A stretch of DNA of 29,791 nucleotides from the NCBI GenBank assembly GCA_947632415.1, contig CANRPB010000007.1, positions 1 through 29,791 on the forward strand, written 5' to 3'. Position numbers and translations under genes: made by a program. Positions 1 through 7,803 of the stretch are shown here, one piece after another (positions within the stretch are counted from its first letter, which is position 1; each line of letters begins with the position of its first letter). The notes below the pieces were generated by a model that did no database searches, had not been told where the DNA came from, and saw only the letters and a list, made by a program, of their open reading frames with translations. This stretch comes from an uncultured Bacilli bacterium. Its GTDB lineage: Bacteria > Bacillota_I > Bacilli_A > RF39 > UBA660.

Positions 1-8
1 GGATTTAA

Positions 9-200
9 TTGCCGAATTTTTGTCGTGAATTTTTTTATTTGTTAACTATTAGTTACCAAAAACAAATCAAATTTTTTGAAAGGAAATTCCTAATATATAA
101 AATTGAAATAGCTAAAAATTCTCTAAAGGAAAATATTGATATAAATACTATATCAAAAATTACAGGCTTAACCATTACAGAGATTGAAAATCTAAAATAA
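9..200 (+). pseudogene. C-terminal remnant of an Rpn/PD-(D/E)XK transposase-type nuclease
   Basis: Only the last ~35 residues look like a known family. The Lys/Glu-rich helix followed by a short helix-turn-helix-like tail (DINTISKITGLTITEIENLK) is typical of the C-terminus of Rpn recombination-promoting nuclease/putative transposase proteins, which run to about 250-300 residues. The reading frame opens with TTG just after an in-frame stop at 6-8, and no nuclease core is visible. The fragment is therefore a truncated or frameshifted end, or the window cuts a damaged gene. A hairpin terminator follows at 227-263. The family call is by eye from the tail alone. Confidence 0.5.
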
Positions 201-226
201 ACGTATTAATTAAAATTTTATCTAGC

Positions 227-268
227 AATAAAAAAGCTACTGACCAATTTTAGCTTTTTTATTTTTAA
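227..268 (+). terminator. Rho-independent terminator after the Rpn remnant
   Basis: A perfect 13-bp stem (227-239 with 251-263) around an 11-base loop is followed by more T. It ends transcription before the MmcQ/YjbR gene. Confidence 0.7.
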
Positions 269-352
269 AAATTTTATACATAGTAATAATTTTGTTATAT
301 ACTATTTTTAGAATATATTTAAAAATGTAATAATTTATAAAGGAGAATAAAA

Positions 353-1021
353 ATGACTATTGAGGAAGAATTATTTAGGAAAACAAAAATTGATTTTGAT
401 AAGATATCTAAATATGGCTTTAAAAAAGAAAAGTCTTTATATAAATACTCTAAAAATATTATGGATAATACTTTTAGAGTTGATGTTGAAATAGATAATA
501 AGGGAATAGTTAAGGGTAAAGTTTTTGATTTATCTTTTGAAGATGAATATACTAATTTTCGTATAGATAGTACAGGCTCTTTTGTTAAACAAGTTAGAAA
601 GGAATTTGAAGATATATTAAAAGATATTAGAAGTAATTGTTTTACTAATAATTCTTTTATATATGAACAAACTAATAGAATAGCTCAAGCAATAAAAGAA
701 AAGTATAAAGATGAGCCAGAATTTGAATGGGATAAGTTTCCTGGGTTTGCTACTTTCAGAAATAAGGATAGTAAAAAGTGGTATGGAATAATAATGAATA
801 TTGATATGAGTAAACTTGATAAAAATCTTTCTGGTGAAGTTGAAATAATTGATGTAAGATTGGAGCCAAGCGAAATAGAACATTTACTAAAAAAAGATGG
901 ATTTTATCCTGCATATCATATGAATAAAAAAAATTGGATTACAATTGTATTAAATAATACTATATCTGATAATGACATATTGAGTTTGATTGATAAAAGT
1001 TATTTATATACGAAAAAATAA
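353..1021 (+). CDS. MmcQ/YjbR family protein with extra N-terminal domain
   Basis: The protein has 222 residues. The C-terminal ~110 residues carry MmcQ/YjbR (DUF419) features: a WDKFPGFATFRN segment, a KKWYGIIMNID strand, the GFYPAYHMNKKNWITIVL signature, and a final helix DNDILSLIDKSY. Stand-alone family members are about 115 residues, so this is the longer form with a ~100-residue N-terminal region I do not recognise. Members have a CyaY-like fold with a proposed but unproven DNA-binding role. The start is supported by AAAGGAG about 7 bases upstream. The gene is monocistronic, lying between the terminator at 227-268 and the palindrome at 1083-1111. Confidence 0.8.
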   Translation: MTIEEELFRKTKIDFDKISKYGFKKEKSLYKYSKNIMDNTFRVDVEIDNKGIVKGKVFDLSFEDEYTNFRIDSTGSFVKQVRKEFEDILKDIRSNCFTNNSFIYEQTNRIAQAIKEKYKDEPEFEWDKFPGFATFRNKDSKKWYGIIMNIDMSKLDKNLSGEVEIIDVRLEPSEIEHLLKKDGFYPAYHMNKKNWITIVLNNTISDNDILSLIDKSYLYTKK

Positions 1022-1082
1022 TTTTAAAAATGTGTATATAGATTATGTGATTAAAGTATTTAAATTATACTAGTTATGTATC

Positions 1083-1119
1083 CTAATATTAAAATAATAT
1101 TTTAATATTAGAATATAAT
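1083..1119 (+). promoter_or_regulatory. 29-base palindrome next to the -10 box of the collagen-like gene
   Basis: CTAATATTAAAAT (1083-1095) and its exact reverse complement (1099-1111) are separated by 3 bases. A TATAAT box lies at 1114-1119, just downstream, and the AGGTGA ribosome site of the collagen-like gene follows at 1125-1130. No T-run follows, so a repressor operator overlapping the promoter is more likely than a terminator. The low complexity of the sequence limits confidence. Confidence 0.4.
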
Positions 1120-1134
1120 TAATTAGGTGATTTA

Positions 1135-2388
1135 ATGGATATATATGAAAAGGCATTAAAAAAAATAGAGAATGATCAAAAATGTAAATTATCAAATTGT
1201 GGTGTTATTGGGCCTACAGGTCCCACGGGACCAACGGGACCTGCTTTAAATATATTAGGAAGTTTTGAAAGTTTAGAAGAATTAGAGCAACTGCACCCAA
1301 TCGGTAATTTTGGGGAGGCGTACGTAGTTGAGGGGCAATTATATGTATGGACTTCTAGTGGATGGCGTGATGCTGGAACAATTAAAGGTCCAACGGGACC
1401 GCAAGGAGAAATGGGGCCACCTGGGATTCAAGGACTTCCTGGTATAGCTGGTCCAAGAGGTGAACAAGGGGATATTGGACCAACGGGACCGCAGGGAGAA
1501 ATGGGGCCTCAAGGTCCTGCTGGTACTCCTGGAACAAGTGTTACTATTTTAGGCTCTTTTGATTCTATTGTGGATTTGGAAGAAAAATATCCTGAAGGTA
1601 ATTTAGGGGACTCTTATTTAGTTGGTCCTGATCTTTATGTGTGGTCAGAGGATACGGGTAAATGGAAAAATGTTGGAGAAATCAAAGGCCCTAAAGGTGA
1701 TGATGGTCCACAAGGGATTCAAGGCCCTCAAGGCGAACAGGGTACGATTGGACCGCAAGGAGTTCAAGGACCTCCTGGTGTACAAGGACCACGGGGAGAA
1801 ATGGGACCAATGGGTTATCCAGGTCCAATGGGTCCGCAAGGTGAACAAGGAATTCAAGGAAAAACAGGTGATCCAGGACCACAAGGGATACCTGGTCCAT
1901 TACAAATTCCATCAGCTTTTTTTATGACGGCTAATGATAGTTTGGATACATATGGTATTCCTGTTGAATCTAATGGAAGGATACCGATAGATACTAAAGT
2001 ATATGATATGGAAGAGAGTTTTACTTTGAATGATGATTATACAATTACATTTAAAGAGGGTGGTGTCTATCGGATTGAATTTATGATAGAGGCGTATTCT
2101 TCTAGCTCGGTTATATATCCAGGACAATATGATGTTATAGGAGTAGGATTAAGAAAAGTTGGTGAACCAACCATTTATGTTGGTGGTTGTATTTGGGATT
2201 ATAAAGAGTCTGTTGTTAGAATTAATGCTCATGGTATTGTTACAACTGTTTTAAATGACGATGAATTTGAATTGGTAAATACTTCTCAAGATACTATTCA
2301 CTTAGTTAGTCCAGGTTCTAATAATTTAATAACTGATTCTTTTTTTGCTAATACAATTGTAACTATGACTATTGAAAAATTGAAATAG
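1135..2388 (+). CDS. Collagen-like repeat protein with two internal modules and a BclA/C1q-like head
   Basis: The protein has 417 residues and no signal peptide. Gly-X-Y triplets occur at about residues 24-37, 85-138 and 186-256, many of them GPTGPQGEMGP or GPQGIQGPQG types. Two related ~45-residue modules interrupt the collagen stretches, at about 38-82 and 138-183. Both read ILGSF-(D/E)S-xxxLE...YP-GN-G-(A/S)Y-V...LYVW...W-xxVG-I-KGP, a module also seen in phage tail and other collagen-like proteins. The last ~160 residues (from SAFFMTANDSLDTYGIPV) are predicted beta-rich and resemble the trimeric C-terminal head of BclA-type spore-surface proteins. A trimeric fibre is the likely structure. 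With no export signal it could be a spore-layer, phage-tail or other non-Sec surface protein. The start has AGGTGA 4 bases upstream. Confidence 0.85.
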   Translation: MDIYEKALKKIENDQKCKLSNCGVIGPTGPTGPTGPALNILGSFESLEELEQLHPIGNFGEAYVVEGQLYVWTSSGWRDAGTIKGPTGPQGEMGPPGIQGLPGIAGPRGEQGDIGPTGPQGEMGPQGPAGTPGTSVTILGSFDSIVDLEEKYPEGNLGDSYLVGPDLYVWSEDTGKWKNVGEIKGPKGDDGPQGIQGPQGEQGTIGPQGVQGPPGVQGPRGEMGPMGYPGPMGPQGEQGIQGKTGDPGPQGIPGPLQIPSAFFMTANDSLDTYGIPVESNGRIPIDTKVYDMEESFTLNDDYTITFKEGGVYRIEFMIEAYSSSSVIYPGQYDVIGVGLRKVGEPTIYVGGCIWDYKESVVRINAHGIVTTVLNDDEFELVNTSQDTIHLVSPGSNNLITDSFFANTIVTMTIEKLK

Positions 2389-2399
2389 ATATGAATATA

Positions 2400-2436
2400 A
2401 AAAATCATCATAACTAATATATGATGATTTTTTATT
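2400..2436. terminator. Bidirectional terminator between convergent genes
   Basis: A 13-bp stem (2400-2412 with 2420-2432) around a 7-base loop has T-runs on both strands. It serves the collagen-like gene (+) and the membrane protein ending at 2465 (-). Confidence 0.75.
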
Positions 2437-2464
2437 ATTACAGATTTGGATTATAAATACTAAT

Positions 2465-2950
2465 TTATTGTTTTATAAAATTTATTTTTGATACTGTTAG
2501 TTTTTTCAATCTTTTGTTTTCAAGTCTTATTTTGGTATCTGTAAATATAATATTATAGGCTACTTCCCATATAATTACACAACCAAAAATAGAAATTATT
2601 TCTCCTAAGACAAGACTATCAATTTTATCAAATATTCTTGATATAATAAGAAAGATGGAACCTATTAAAATTAATATTATTTCTTCTAGTAATTCGTATT
2701 TTAATTTTAATAAGTTTTCTTTTATATCGATGCCATAATTAGATCTAATTGCGTCAATTATGATTTTCTTTTCTTCTTCTTTTATTTCACAATTATGGTA
2801 TATATTTAAAGTTATATTGCTTCCTATTGGAAAACCTTTACATTGACTATATATATAATTACTTAACTCATCTGATAATTGTGTATTGTTAAAACAATTA
2901 AAAATTTGCGTATTTTCTGTTAAAACAATTGGTATTTCAATTTTTTTCAT
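2465..2950 (-). CDS. Small membrane protein of unknown function
   Basis: The protein has 161 residues. The soluble N-terminal ~85 residues are charged and contain a Cys pair region (CFNNTQ, QCKGFPIGS). Two hydrophobic helices follow, at about 88-105 (EIILILIGSIFLIIS) and 113-132 (LGEIISIFGCVIIWEVAYNI). A positively charged tail (IRLENKRLKKLTVSK) suggests a cytosolic C-terminus. I do not recognise the family. It stands alone on the minus strand, back to back with tRNA-Gln. GGTGAT precedes the ATG, and a TGTTATAAT extended -10 lies just upstream. It could sense or transmit a signal at the membrane, but nothing in the sequence proves this. Confidence 0.7.
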   Translation of the reverse strand: MKKIEIPIVLTENTQIFNCFNNTQLSDELSNYIYSQCKGFPIGSNITLNIYHNCEIKEEEKKIIIDAIRSNYGIDIKENLLKLKYELLEEIILILIGSIFLIISRIFDKIDSLVLGEIISIFGCVIIWEVAYNIIFTDTKIRLENKRLKKLTVSKINFIKQ

Positions 2951-3010
2951 TGTATCACCATGATAATTATAACATAAATTTTATTTTTTATGGATTTTTT
3001 TTTATAGTCA

Positions 3011-3019
3011 TGTTATAAT
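3011..3019 (+). promoter_or_regulatory. Extended -10 promoter of tRNA-Gln/gltX
   Basis: TGTTATAAT ends 11 bases before the tRNA 5' end. A divergent promoter for the minus-strand membrane protein lies about 45 bases away. Confidence 0.55.
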
Positions 3020-3030
3020 TATTTTGTTAT

Positions 3031-3104
3031 TGCCCCATGGCCAAGCGGTAAGGCATTGGACTCTGACTCCAAGATCGTTAGTTCGAATCTAACTGGGGCA
3101 GCCA
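3031..3104 (+). tRNA. trnQ: tRNA-Gln (anticodon CUG)
   Basis: The full cloverleaf can be read. The acceptor stem is TGCCCCA (3031-3037) with TGGGGCA (3094-3100). The anticodon arm is TTGGA-CTCTGAC-TCCAA with anticodon CTG, reading CAG. The T arm is GTTAG-TTCGAAT-CTAAC. The discriminator is G, and CCA is encoded. The usual single Firmicute tRNA-Gln has a UUG anticodon, so this CUG species is probably a second isoacceptor. The glutamyl-tRNA synthetase gene starts 29 bases downstream with no terminator between. Confidence 0.95.
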
Positions 3105-3132
3105 AATTGTTATTAATAGAAAGCGTGATTTT

Positions 3133-4788
3133 ATGACTAATAAAGAGTTTGCTGATTTTCTTTTACCAGATGTAGAGCATTCTTGGGAAGAGTATGAGAA
3201 AATGTATCCTGAAAGAAATTTAGCTAGTGATGCGATTGTAACTCGTTATGCTCCAAGTCCTACGGGACTTCCACATATTGGTAATTTATTGCAGTGCTTT
3301 ATGGCTAAGAGATTTGCTCGTCAAAGTAATGGCGTTTTCTTTTTAAGAATAGAAGATACTGATACCGAAAGAACAGTTGAAAATGGTGTTTCTAAAATTC
3401 TTGATGTATTAAAAGATTTTGATATTGCTTTTGATGAAGGAATGATTAGTGATACTGATGAAATTGGTTCGTATGGCCCTTATATGCAAAGTAAACGTCG
3501 TGATATTTATAGGGCTTATGCTAAAAAGTTAATTGAGGAAGATAAGGCATATCCTTCGTTTGCTAGTAAGGAAGAATTAGATGAAATTCGTGAGTATCAA
3601 GAGGCAACTAAGCAAAGACTTGGTTATTATGGTAGATGGGCTAAGGATAGATTTATTACGAAGGAAGATGCTGTTAAAAGAATTCAAGATGGTGAAAAAT
3701 ATGTTATTAGAATGAAATCACCTGGTGATTTTTATAAAACAATTATTGTTGATGATTTAATTAAGGGTAAAATGGAAATGCCTGAAAATGATATTGATGA
3801 GGTTATTATTAAAAAAGATGGTTTACCTACGTATCATTTTGCGCATGCGATTGATGATCACTTGATGCATACTACTCATGTTATAAGGGGGGATGAGTGG
3901 GTTTCATCTTTACCAAAACATCTTCAGATTTTTGATGTACTAGGATTTAAGCATGTTAAGTATGCTCATTTAGCGCCACTTCTTAAAGATGATGATGGTA
4001 CTAAAAGAAAACTTAGTAAAAGAAAAGATCCTGAGGCAGGCCTTGTTTATTATCACGAAGAGGGTATTCCAATTGAGGCTGTTATGATTTATTTAGCGAC
4101 TATTACTAATTCTAATTTTGAGGCTTGGTTTGATGCTAATCCTAATGCTTCTATAAATGATTTTAAGTTTGAATTTAAAAAAGTAGGTTCTAGTGGTGGC
4201 GCTATTTATGATATAGATAAATTGACTAATATTTCTAAAAATTATATTAGTAGATTAAAGGCAAGTGATCTTTATGATCGTGTTTTAGAGTGGGCGAAGG
4301 TTTATGATAATGCTTTTTATAAACTTCTTTCTAAATATAAAGATTATACAACTAGTATTTTAAATATTGAAAGAGAACAGAAGAAACCTCGTAAAGATTT
4401 TGCTAAGTACAGTGATGTTTTTAAACAAGTGTGGTATATGTATGATGAAGTTTTTGATAGTAAAGAATTAGAATATGATTTTAAAAATGTTACTGATAAA
4501 GATGAAATTAAAACAATTTTAAAAACTTATATTGAAAAATATTATAGTGATAATGACACTAAAGAAGAATGGTTTAGTAAGATTAAGTTGCTTTGTGATG
4601 AGTTAGGTTATGCTAGTGACATGAAAGAATATAAGGCAAATCCTGATAAATTTAAAGGAAATGTTGCTGATGTTAGTACCGTTATTAGGGTTGCACTAAC
4701 AACTAGTAGTATGACGCCTGATTTATATGAGTTATTGCGTTTACTTGGTAAAGAGAGAATTCAAAAAAGGTTTGAAAGATTTTATTAA
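3133..4788 (+). CDS. gltX: Glutamate--tRNA ligase (probably non-discriminating)
   Basis: This class I aminoacyl-tRNA synthetase charges tRNA-Glu with glutamate. In most Firmicutes the same enzyme also mischarges tRNA-Gln for later amidation by GatCAB. The protein has 551 residues. The catalytic domain opens with RYAPSPTGLPHIGN, whose HIGN at 48-51 is the HIGH motif. The KMSKS motif is KLSKR at 293-297. The typical RIEDTDTERT segment lies at about 73-82, and the C-terminal anticodon-binding region ends in STVIRVALTTSSMTPDLYELL. The length is above the usual ~480-500, as in one clostridial subtype. The ribosome site is poor (AAAGCGTGAT), so translation may depend on the tRNA-containing leader. 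tRNA-Gln lies 29 bases upstream on the same transcript. Confidence 0.93.
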   Translation: MTNKEFADFLLPDVEHSWEEYEKMYPERNLASDAIVTRYAPSPTGLPHIGNLLQCFMAKRFARQSNGVFFLRIEDTDTERTVENGVSKILDVLKDFDIAFDEGMISDTDEIGSYGPYMQSKRRDIYRAYAKKLIEEDKAYPSFASKEELDEIREYQEATKQRLGYYGRWAKDRFITKEDAVKRIQDGEKYVIRMKSPGDFYKTIIVDDLIKGKMEMPENDIDEVIIKKDGLPTYHFAHAIDDHLMHTTHVIRGDEWVSSLPKHLQIFDVLGFKHVKYAHLAPLLKDDDGTKRKLSKRKDPEAGLVYYHEEGIPIEAVMIYLATITNSNFEAWFDANPNASINDFKFEFKKVGSSGGAIYDIDKLTNISKNYISRLKASDLYDRVLEWAKVYDNAFYKLLSKYKDYTTSILNIEREQKKPRKDFAKYSDVFKQVWYMYDEVFDSKELEYDFKNVTDKDEIKTILKTYIEKYYSDNDTKEEWFSKIKLLCDELGYASDMKEYKANPDKFKGNVADVSTVIRVALTTSSMTPDLYELLRLLGKERIQKRFERFY

Positions 4789-4822
4789 AATTCATGGGGT
4801 TTTTCCTTATGAATTTTTTGTA
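4787..4822 (+). terminator. Rho-independent terminator of gltX
   Basis: AAAATTCAT (4787-4795) pairs with ATGAATTTT (4809-4817) and is followed by TTG and TATTTTATTT. It overlaps the gltX stop region. Confidence 0.65.
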
Positions 4823-4855
4823 TTTTATTTAATAAAAAAATGTCAGAAAGAATAT

Positions 4856-4877
4856 TTTTTTCATTACAATGAAAAAA
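4856..4877 (+). promoter_or_regulatory. Inverted repeat upstream of the first DUF4143 ATPase
   Basis: TTTTTTCATT (4856-4865) and its reverse complement AATGAAAAAA (4868-4877) flank two bases. The repeat lies about 45 bases before the ATPase start and upstream of the TATAAT-like boxes near 4900, so it could be an operator. It is A/T-rich and may be fortuitous. Confidence 0.35.
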
Positions 4878-4923
4878 CTTTACTTTTAAATGAATATATA
4901 ATATAATTAAATTAGGTGATTAG

Positions 4924-6120
4924 ATGATAAACAGACCAGAATATTTAGATTTTCTCATAAAGTTAAAGGATAAGCAAATAATTAAAGTTGTTACAGGTAT
5001 AAGAAGATGTGGTAAGTCAACATTATTTAAATTATATAGAGAGTATTTGCTTAAAAATGACGTAAAAGAAAATCAAATTATAAGTATTAATTTTGAAAAT
5101 CCCAATGATTTACATTTTGAAAGTTGGCAAGACTTGTATCATTATGTAAACAATAAGTTAGATAAACAGAAAAAAAACTACATATTTTTAGATGAGGTAC
5201 AAGTTATTGCTGGTTTTGAAAGGGCTGTTGATGGTTTGTTTTTAAATGAAAATGTAGATTTATATATTACGGGTTCTAATTCATATATGTTATCGGGTGA
5301 ATTAGCCACTTTTTTAACAGGAAGATATATGCAAATACATATGTTGCCGTTATCATTTAAAGAGTATTATTTTACAACTTCAAATTCTAATGAACTAAAA
5401 GAATATCAAAATTATATTGAAAACGGAGGTTTTCCATATTTAATTAATTTAAATGGTGATAAAGAATTAATTAGAAATTACCTAGATGGTATTTATAATA
5501 CAGTATTACTCAAAGATGTGGTAACTAAAAATAAAATAAAAGATGTAATGATTTTGGATAGTATCGTGAATTTTTTATTTGATAATATTGGACAGTTAGT
5601 TTCAACTAATAAAATAAGTAATACACTTAATTCTAATAATCGAAAGAACTCGGTAAATACTATTGAAAACTATATATCATGTTTAGTTGATAGTTATATT
5701 ATATATAAAATTTCAAGATATGATATAAGGGGTAAAGAATATTTAAAAACGGGTGATAAGTATTATTTATGTGATATAGGATTGCGTAATTATTTACTTG
5801 GAGAAGTAAGAGAGCTTGGAAGCATACTGGAAAATATAATATTTCTGGAATTAAAACGAAAAAACTATGACATTCATATCGGAAAAATAGATGATAAAGA
5901 AATAGATTTTGTTATTAAAAATAATGATGGTTTAAAATATATACAAGTTGCTTTATCGGTGAGGGATGAAAATACTTTAAAAAGAGAATTGGAACCTTTA
6001 CAAAATATAAGGGATAATTATCCAAAGTATATAATTACGCTTGATTATGATACTAATAATTATGATGGAATAAAACAAATTAGTGCGATTGATTTTTTAT
6101 TAGGAAGAGTCGATTTATAA
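4924..6120 (+). CDS. AAA-family ATPase with C-terminal DUF4143 domain (copy 1)
   Basis: The protein has 398 residues. The N-terminal AAA_14-type P-loop domain has Walker A TGIRRCGKST at 24-33 and Walker B YIFLDEVQ at 86-93, followed by a sensor-type strand DLYITGSNSYMLSGE. The C-terminal DUF4143 region is related to PD-(D/E)XK folds, with a KIDDKEIDFVI...YIQVALSV core near 318-345. These proteins are common in many copies in gut bacteria. They are cytosolic and mostly uncharacterised, with mobile-element or toxin-like roles suspected. The start has AGGTGA 4 bases upstream. The DUF362 gene follows after 23 bases, so the three genes to 7651 may form one transcript. Two more family members lie at 7804-9084 and 17082-18434. 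Confidence 0.88.
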   Translation: MINRPEYLDFLIKLKDKQIIKVVTGIRRCGKSTLFKLYREYLLKNDVKENQIISINFENPNDLHFESWQDLYHYVNNKLDKQKKNYIFLDEVQVIAGFERAVDGLFLNENVDLYITGSNSYMLSGELATFLTGRYMQIHMLPLSFKEYYFTTSNSNELKEYQNYIENGGFPYLINLNGDKELIRNYLDGIYNTVLLKDVVTKNKIKDVMILDSIVNFLFDNIGQLVSTNKISNTLNSNNRKNSVNTIENYISCLVDSYIIYKISRYDIRGKEYLKTGDKYYLCDIGLRNYLLGEVRELGSILENIIFLELKRKNYDIHIGKIDDKEIDFVIKNNDGLKYIQVALSVRDENTLKRELEPLQNIRDNYPKYIITLDYDTNNYDGIKQISAIDFLLGRVDL

Positions 6121-6143
6121 TTTTAAAATGGAAGGATGATATT

Positions 6144-7022
6144 ATGGAAAAAGCAAAAGTTTATTTTACAAAAGAAATTACACCTGAGAGTGTAGTTAGA
6201 GTGTTTAAGGCTCTTAACAAAGAGTTACCTGGTAAGGTAGCAGTTAAGGTCCATTCGGGAGAAGAGGGTAATCAAAATTATCTTAGGCCACAATTTTTAG
6301 AGTCAATAGTTAATTGTGTTAATGGGACTATTGTTGAGTGTAATACGGCTTATGATGGTGCGCGTGATACAACAGAAAAACACAAAAAGTTAATGGATAA
6401 GCATGAGTGGTCAAAGTATTATACGGTTGATATTATGGATGGTGAAGGACCTGATGTGGTATTAGAAATACCTAATGGTAAGGTAATTAATAAGAATTAT
6501 GTCGGTAAAAACTTAAAAAATTATGATTCAATGTTGGTAGTGTCACATTTTAAAGGACATCCAATGGGTGGTTATGGTGGCGCTTTAAAACAATTGTCAA
6601 TTGGTGTTGCATCTAGTAAAGGTAAACGCTTTATTCATTGTGTTGGTAAAGAAAATGGTACTTATGAGGAGATGTTTCAAGTTGATCAATTGAAATTTTT
6701 AGAGGCTATGGCTGATTCGGCTTCTTCAGTGGTTAATTATTTTAAAGATAATATTGCTTATATTAATATTATGTGTAATATGAGTGTTGATTGTGATTGT
6801 TGTAAGGTTGCTGAGGATCCTTGTATGAAGGATATTGGTATTTTAGCCTCTACGGATCCTGTTGCGATTGATCAAGCTTGTATTGATTTAGTTGTTAATT
6901 CAAATGATCCTGGTCGTGATCATTTACTTGAAAGGATTAATTCAAGACATGGTACTCATACAATAGATGCAGCGACTGACTTAGGTATTGGCACTAAGGA
7001 ATATGATTTAATTGAAGTTTAA
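6144..7022 (+). CDS. DUF362 domain protein
   Basis: The protein has 292 residues. It shows the DUF362 pattern: VAVKVHSGEEGNQNYLRP near the N-terminus, an SHFKGHPMGGYGGALKQLSIG block near 135-154, and a Cys cluster CNMSVDCDCC at about 211-220 followed by DIGILASTDPVAIDQACIDLV. The Cys residues suggest Fe-S or metal binding, but the separate 2[4Fe-4S] ferredoxin module of longer family members is absent. The function is unknown. The start has GGAAGGATGAT upstream. The MBL-fold gene begins 8 bases after its stop, so the two are probably cotranscribed and act in the same process. Confidence 0.85.
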   Translation: MEKAKVYFTKEITPESVVRVFKALNKELPGKVAVKVHSGEEGNQNYLRPQFLESIVNCVNGTIVECNTAYDGARDTTEKHKKLMDKHEWSKYYTVDIMDGEGPDVVLEIPNGKVINKNYVGKNLKNYDSMLVVSHFKGHPMGGYGGALKQLSIGVASSKGKRFIHCVGKENGTYEEMFQVDQLKFLEAMADSASSVVNYFKDNIAYINIMCNMSVDCDCCKVAEDPCMKDIGILASTDPVAIDQACIDLVVNSNDPGRDHLLERINSRHGTHTIDAATDLGIGTKEYDLIEV

Positions 7023-7030
7023 GGTGCAAT

Positions 7031-7651
7031 ATGAAAGATAAGATTAGTATAAATTTGCATAGTAGTATTAAAGTAAATGGTGAGAAAATAATTTATTTTG
7101 ATCCTTATAAAATTGAAGAAAAATGTAGTGATGCTGATATTATTTTCATTACACATGATCATTATGATCACTTGGATATTGCTTCTATTAAAAATATTAT
7201 TAAAGATACTACTATAATAGTTATACCTGAAACATTATCTTGTGAATATTTAGATAATTATAAATGTATTAGAGTTGTTCCGAATCAAATTTATAATATT
7301 TTAAATTATGAGGTCCAAACTATTGCCAGTTATAATGTTAATAAATCATTTCATCCTAAAGAAAATGGTTGGGTAGGTTATATTGTAACAATCAATGATG
7401 AAAAAATTTATGTTGCTGGTGATACGGATATTACTCCAGAAAATAAAAAAGTTAAATGTGATATTGCTTTAGTACCAATTGGAGGTACATTTACAATGTC
7501 TTATAATGAAGCTGCTGAACTTATAAATACTATTAAACCCAAAGTCGTTATACCGACTCATTATGGTTTGATTGTTGGTGATAAAAGTGATGGTGAAAAC
7601 TTTAAAAAATTATTAGATAAAAAGATTGAATGTATTTTATTGATTAAGTAG
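7031..7651 (+). CDS. MBL-fold (UlaG-like) metal-dependent hydrolase
   Basis: The protein has 206 residues. The metallo-beta-lactamase motif HxHxDH is at 42-47 (THDHYDHLD), the second-sphere Asp is in VAGDTDITPEN, and the terminal His is in VVIPTHYG. The absence of a lactonase-specific tail and the short length place it with small UlaG/YtkL-like hydrolases, probably cytosolic and binding two metal ions. The substrate cannot be read from the sequence. AGGTG overlaps the stop of the DUF362 gene, indicating translational coupling. A terminator follows at 7679-7709. Confidence 0.85.
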   Translation: MKDKISINLHSSIKVNGEKIIYFDPYKIEEKCSDADIIFITHDHYDHLDIASIKNIIKDTTIIVIPETLSCEYLDNYKCIRVVPNQIYNILNYEVQTIASYNVNKSFHPKENGWVGYIVTINDEKIYVAGDTDITPENKKVKCDIALVPIGGTFTMSYNEAAELINTIKPKVVIPTHYGLIVGDKSDGENFKKLLDKKIECILLIK

Positions 7652-7678
7652 ATTTATTGCTTAGTGAGTGTTTTTAAT

Positions 7679-7709
7679 AACAATATTACGTAAAGTGGTA
7701 TTGTTTTTC
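7679..7709 (+). terminator. Terminator after the MBL-fold gene
   Basis: AACAATA (7679-7685) pairs with TATTGTT (7699-7705), followed by a short T-run. Confidence 0.55.
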
Positions 7710-7748
7710 ATTTACCAAAAGTGTGTGCCCACACAAAAAAAGTAAATG
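7709..7748 (+). promoter_or_regulatory. Two-part inverted repeat before the second DUF4143 ATPase
   Basis: An outer pair CATTTAC (7709-7715)/GTAAATG (7742-7748) encloses an inner hairpin GTGTG-TGCC-CACAC (7721-7734). The inner stem is GC-rich for this genome, and the element lies ~55 bases upstream of the ATPase start. It could be an operator or a leader hairpin. Confidence 0.4.
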
Positions 7749-7803
7749 GAATTATTGATATATTTTGTTTTAAAGTATATAATATAATTGTGAGGTGAAT
7801 TTC

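Noticed and set aside
1622..2127. Overlapping frames on both strands inside the collagen-like gene
   Set aside because: They are by-products of the repetitive Gly-Pro codons, with low-complexity translations and no ribosome sites.
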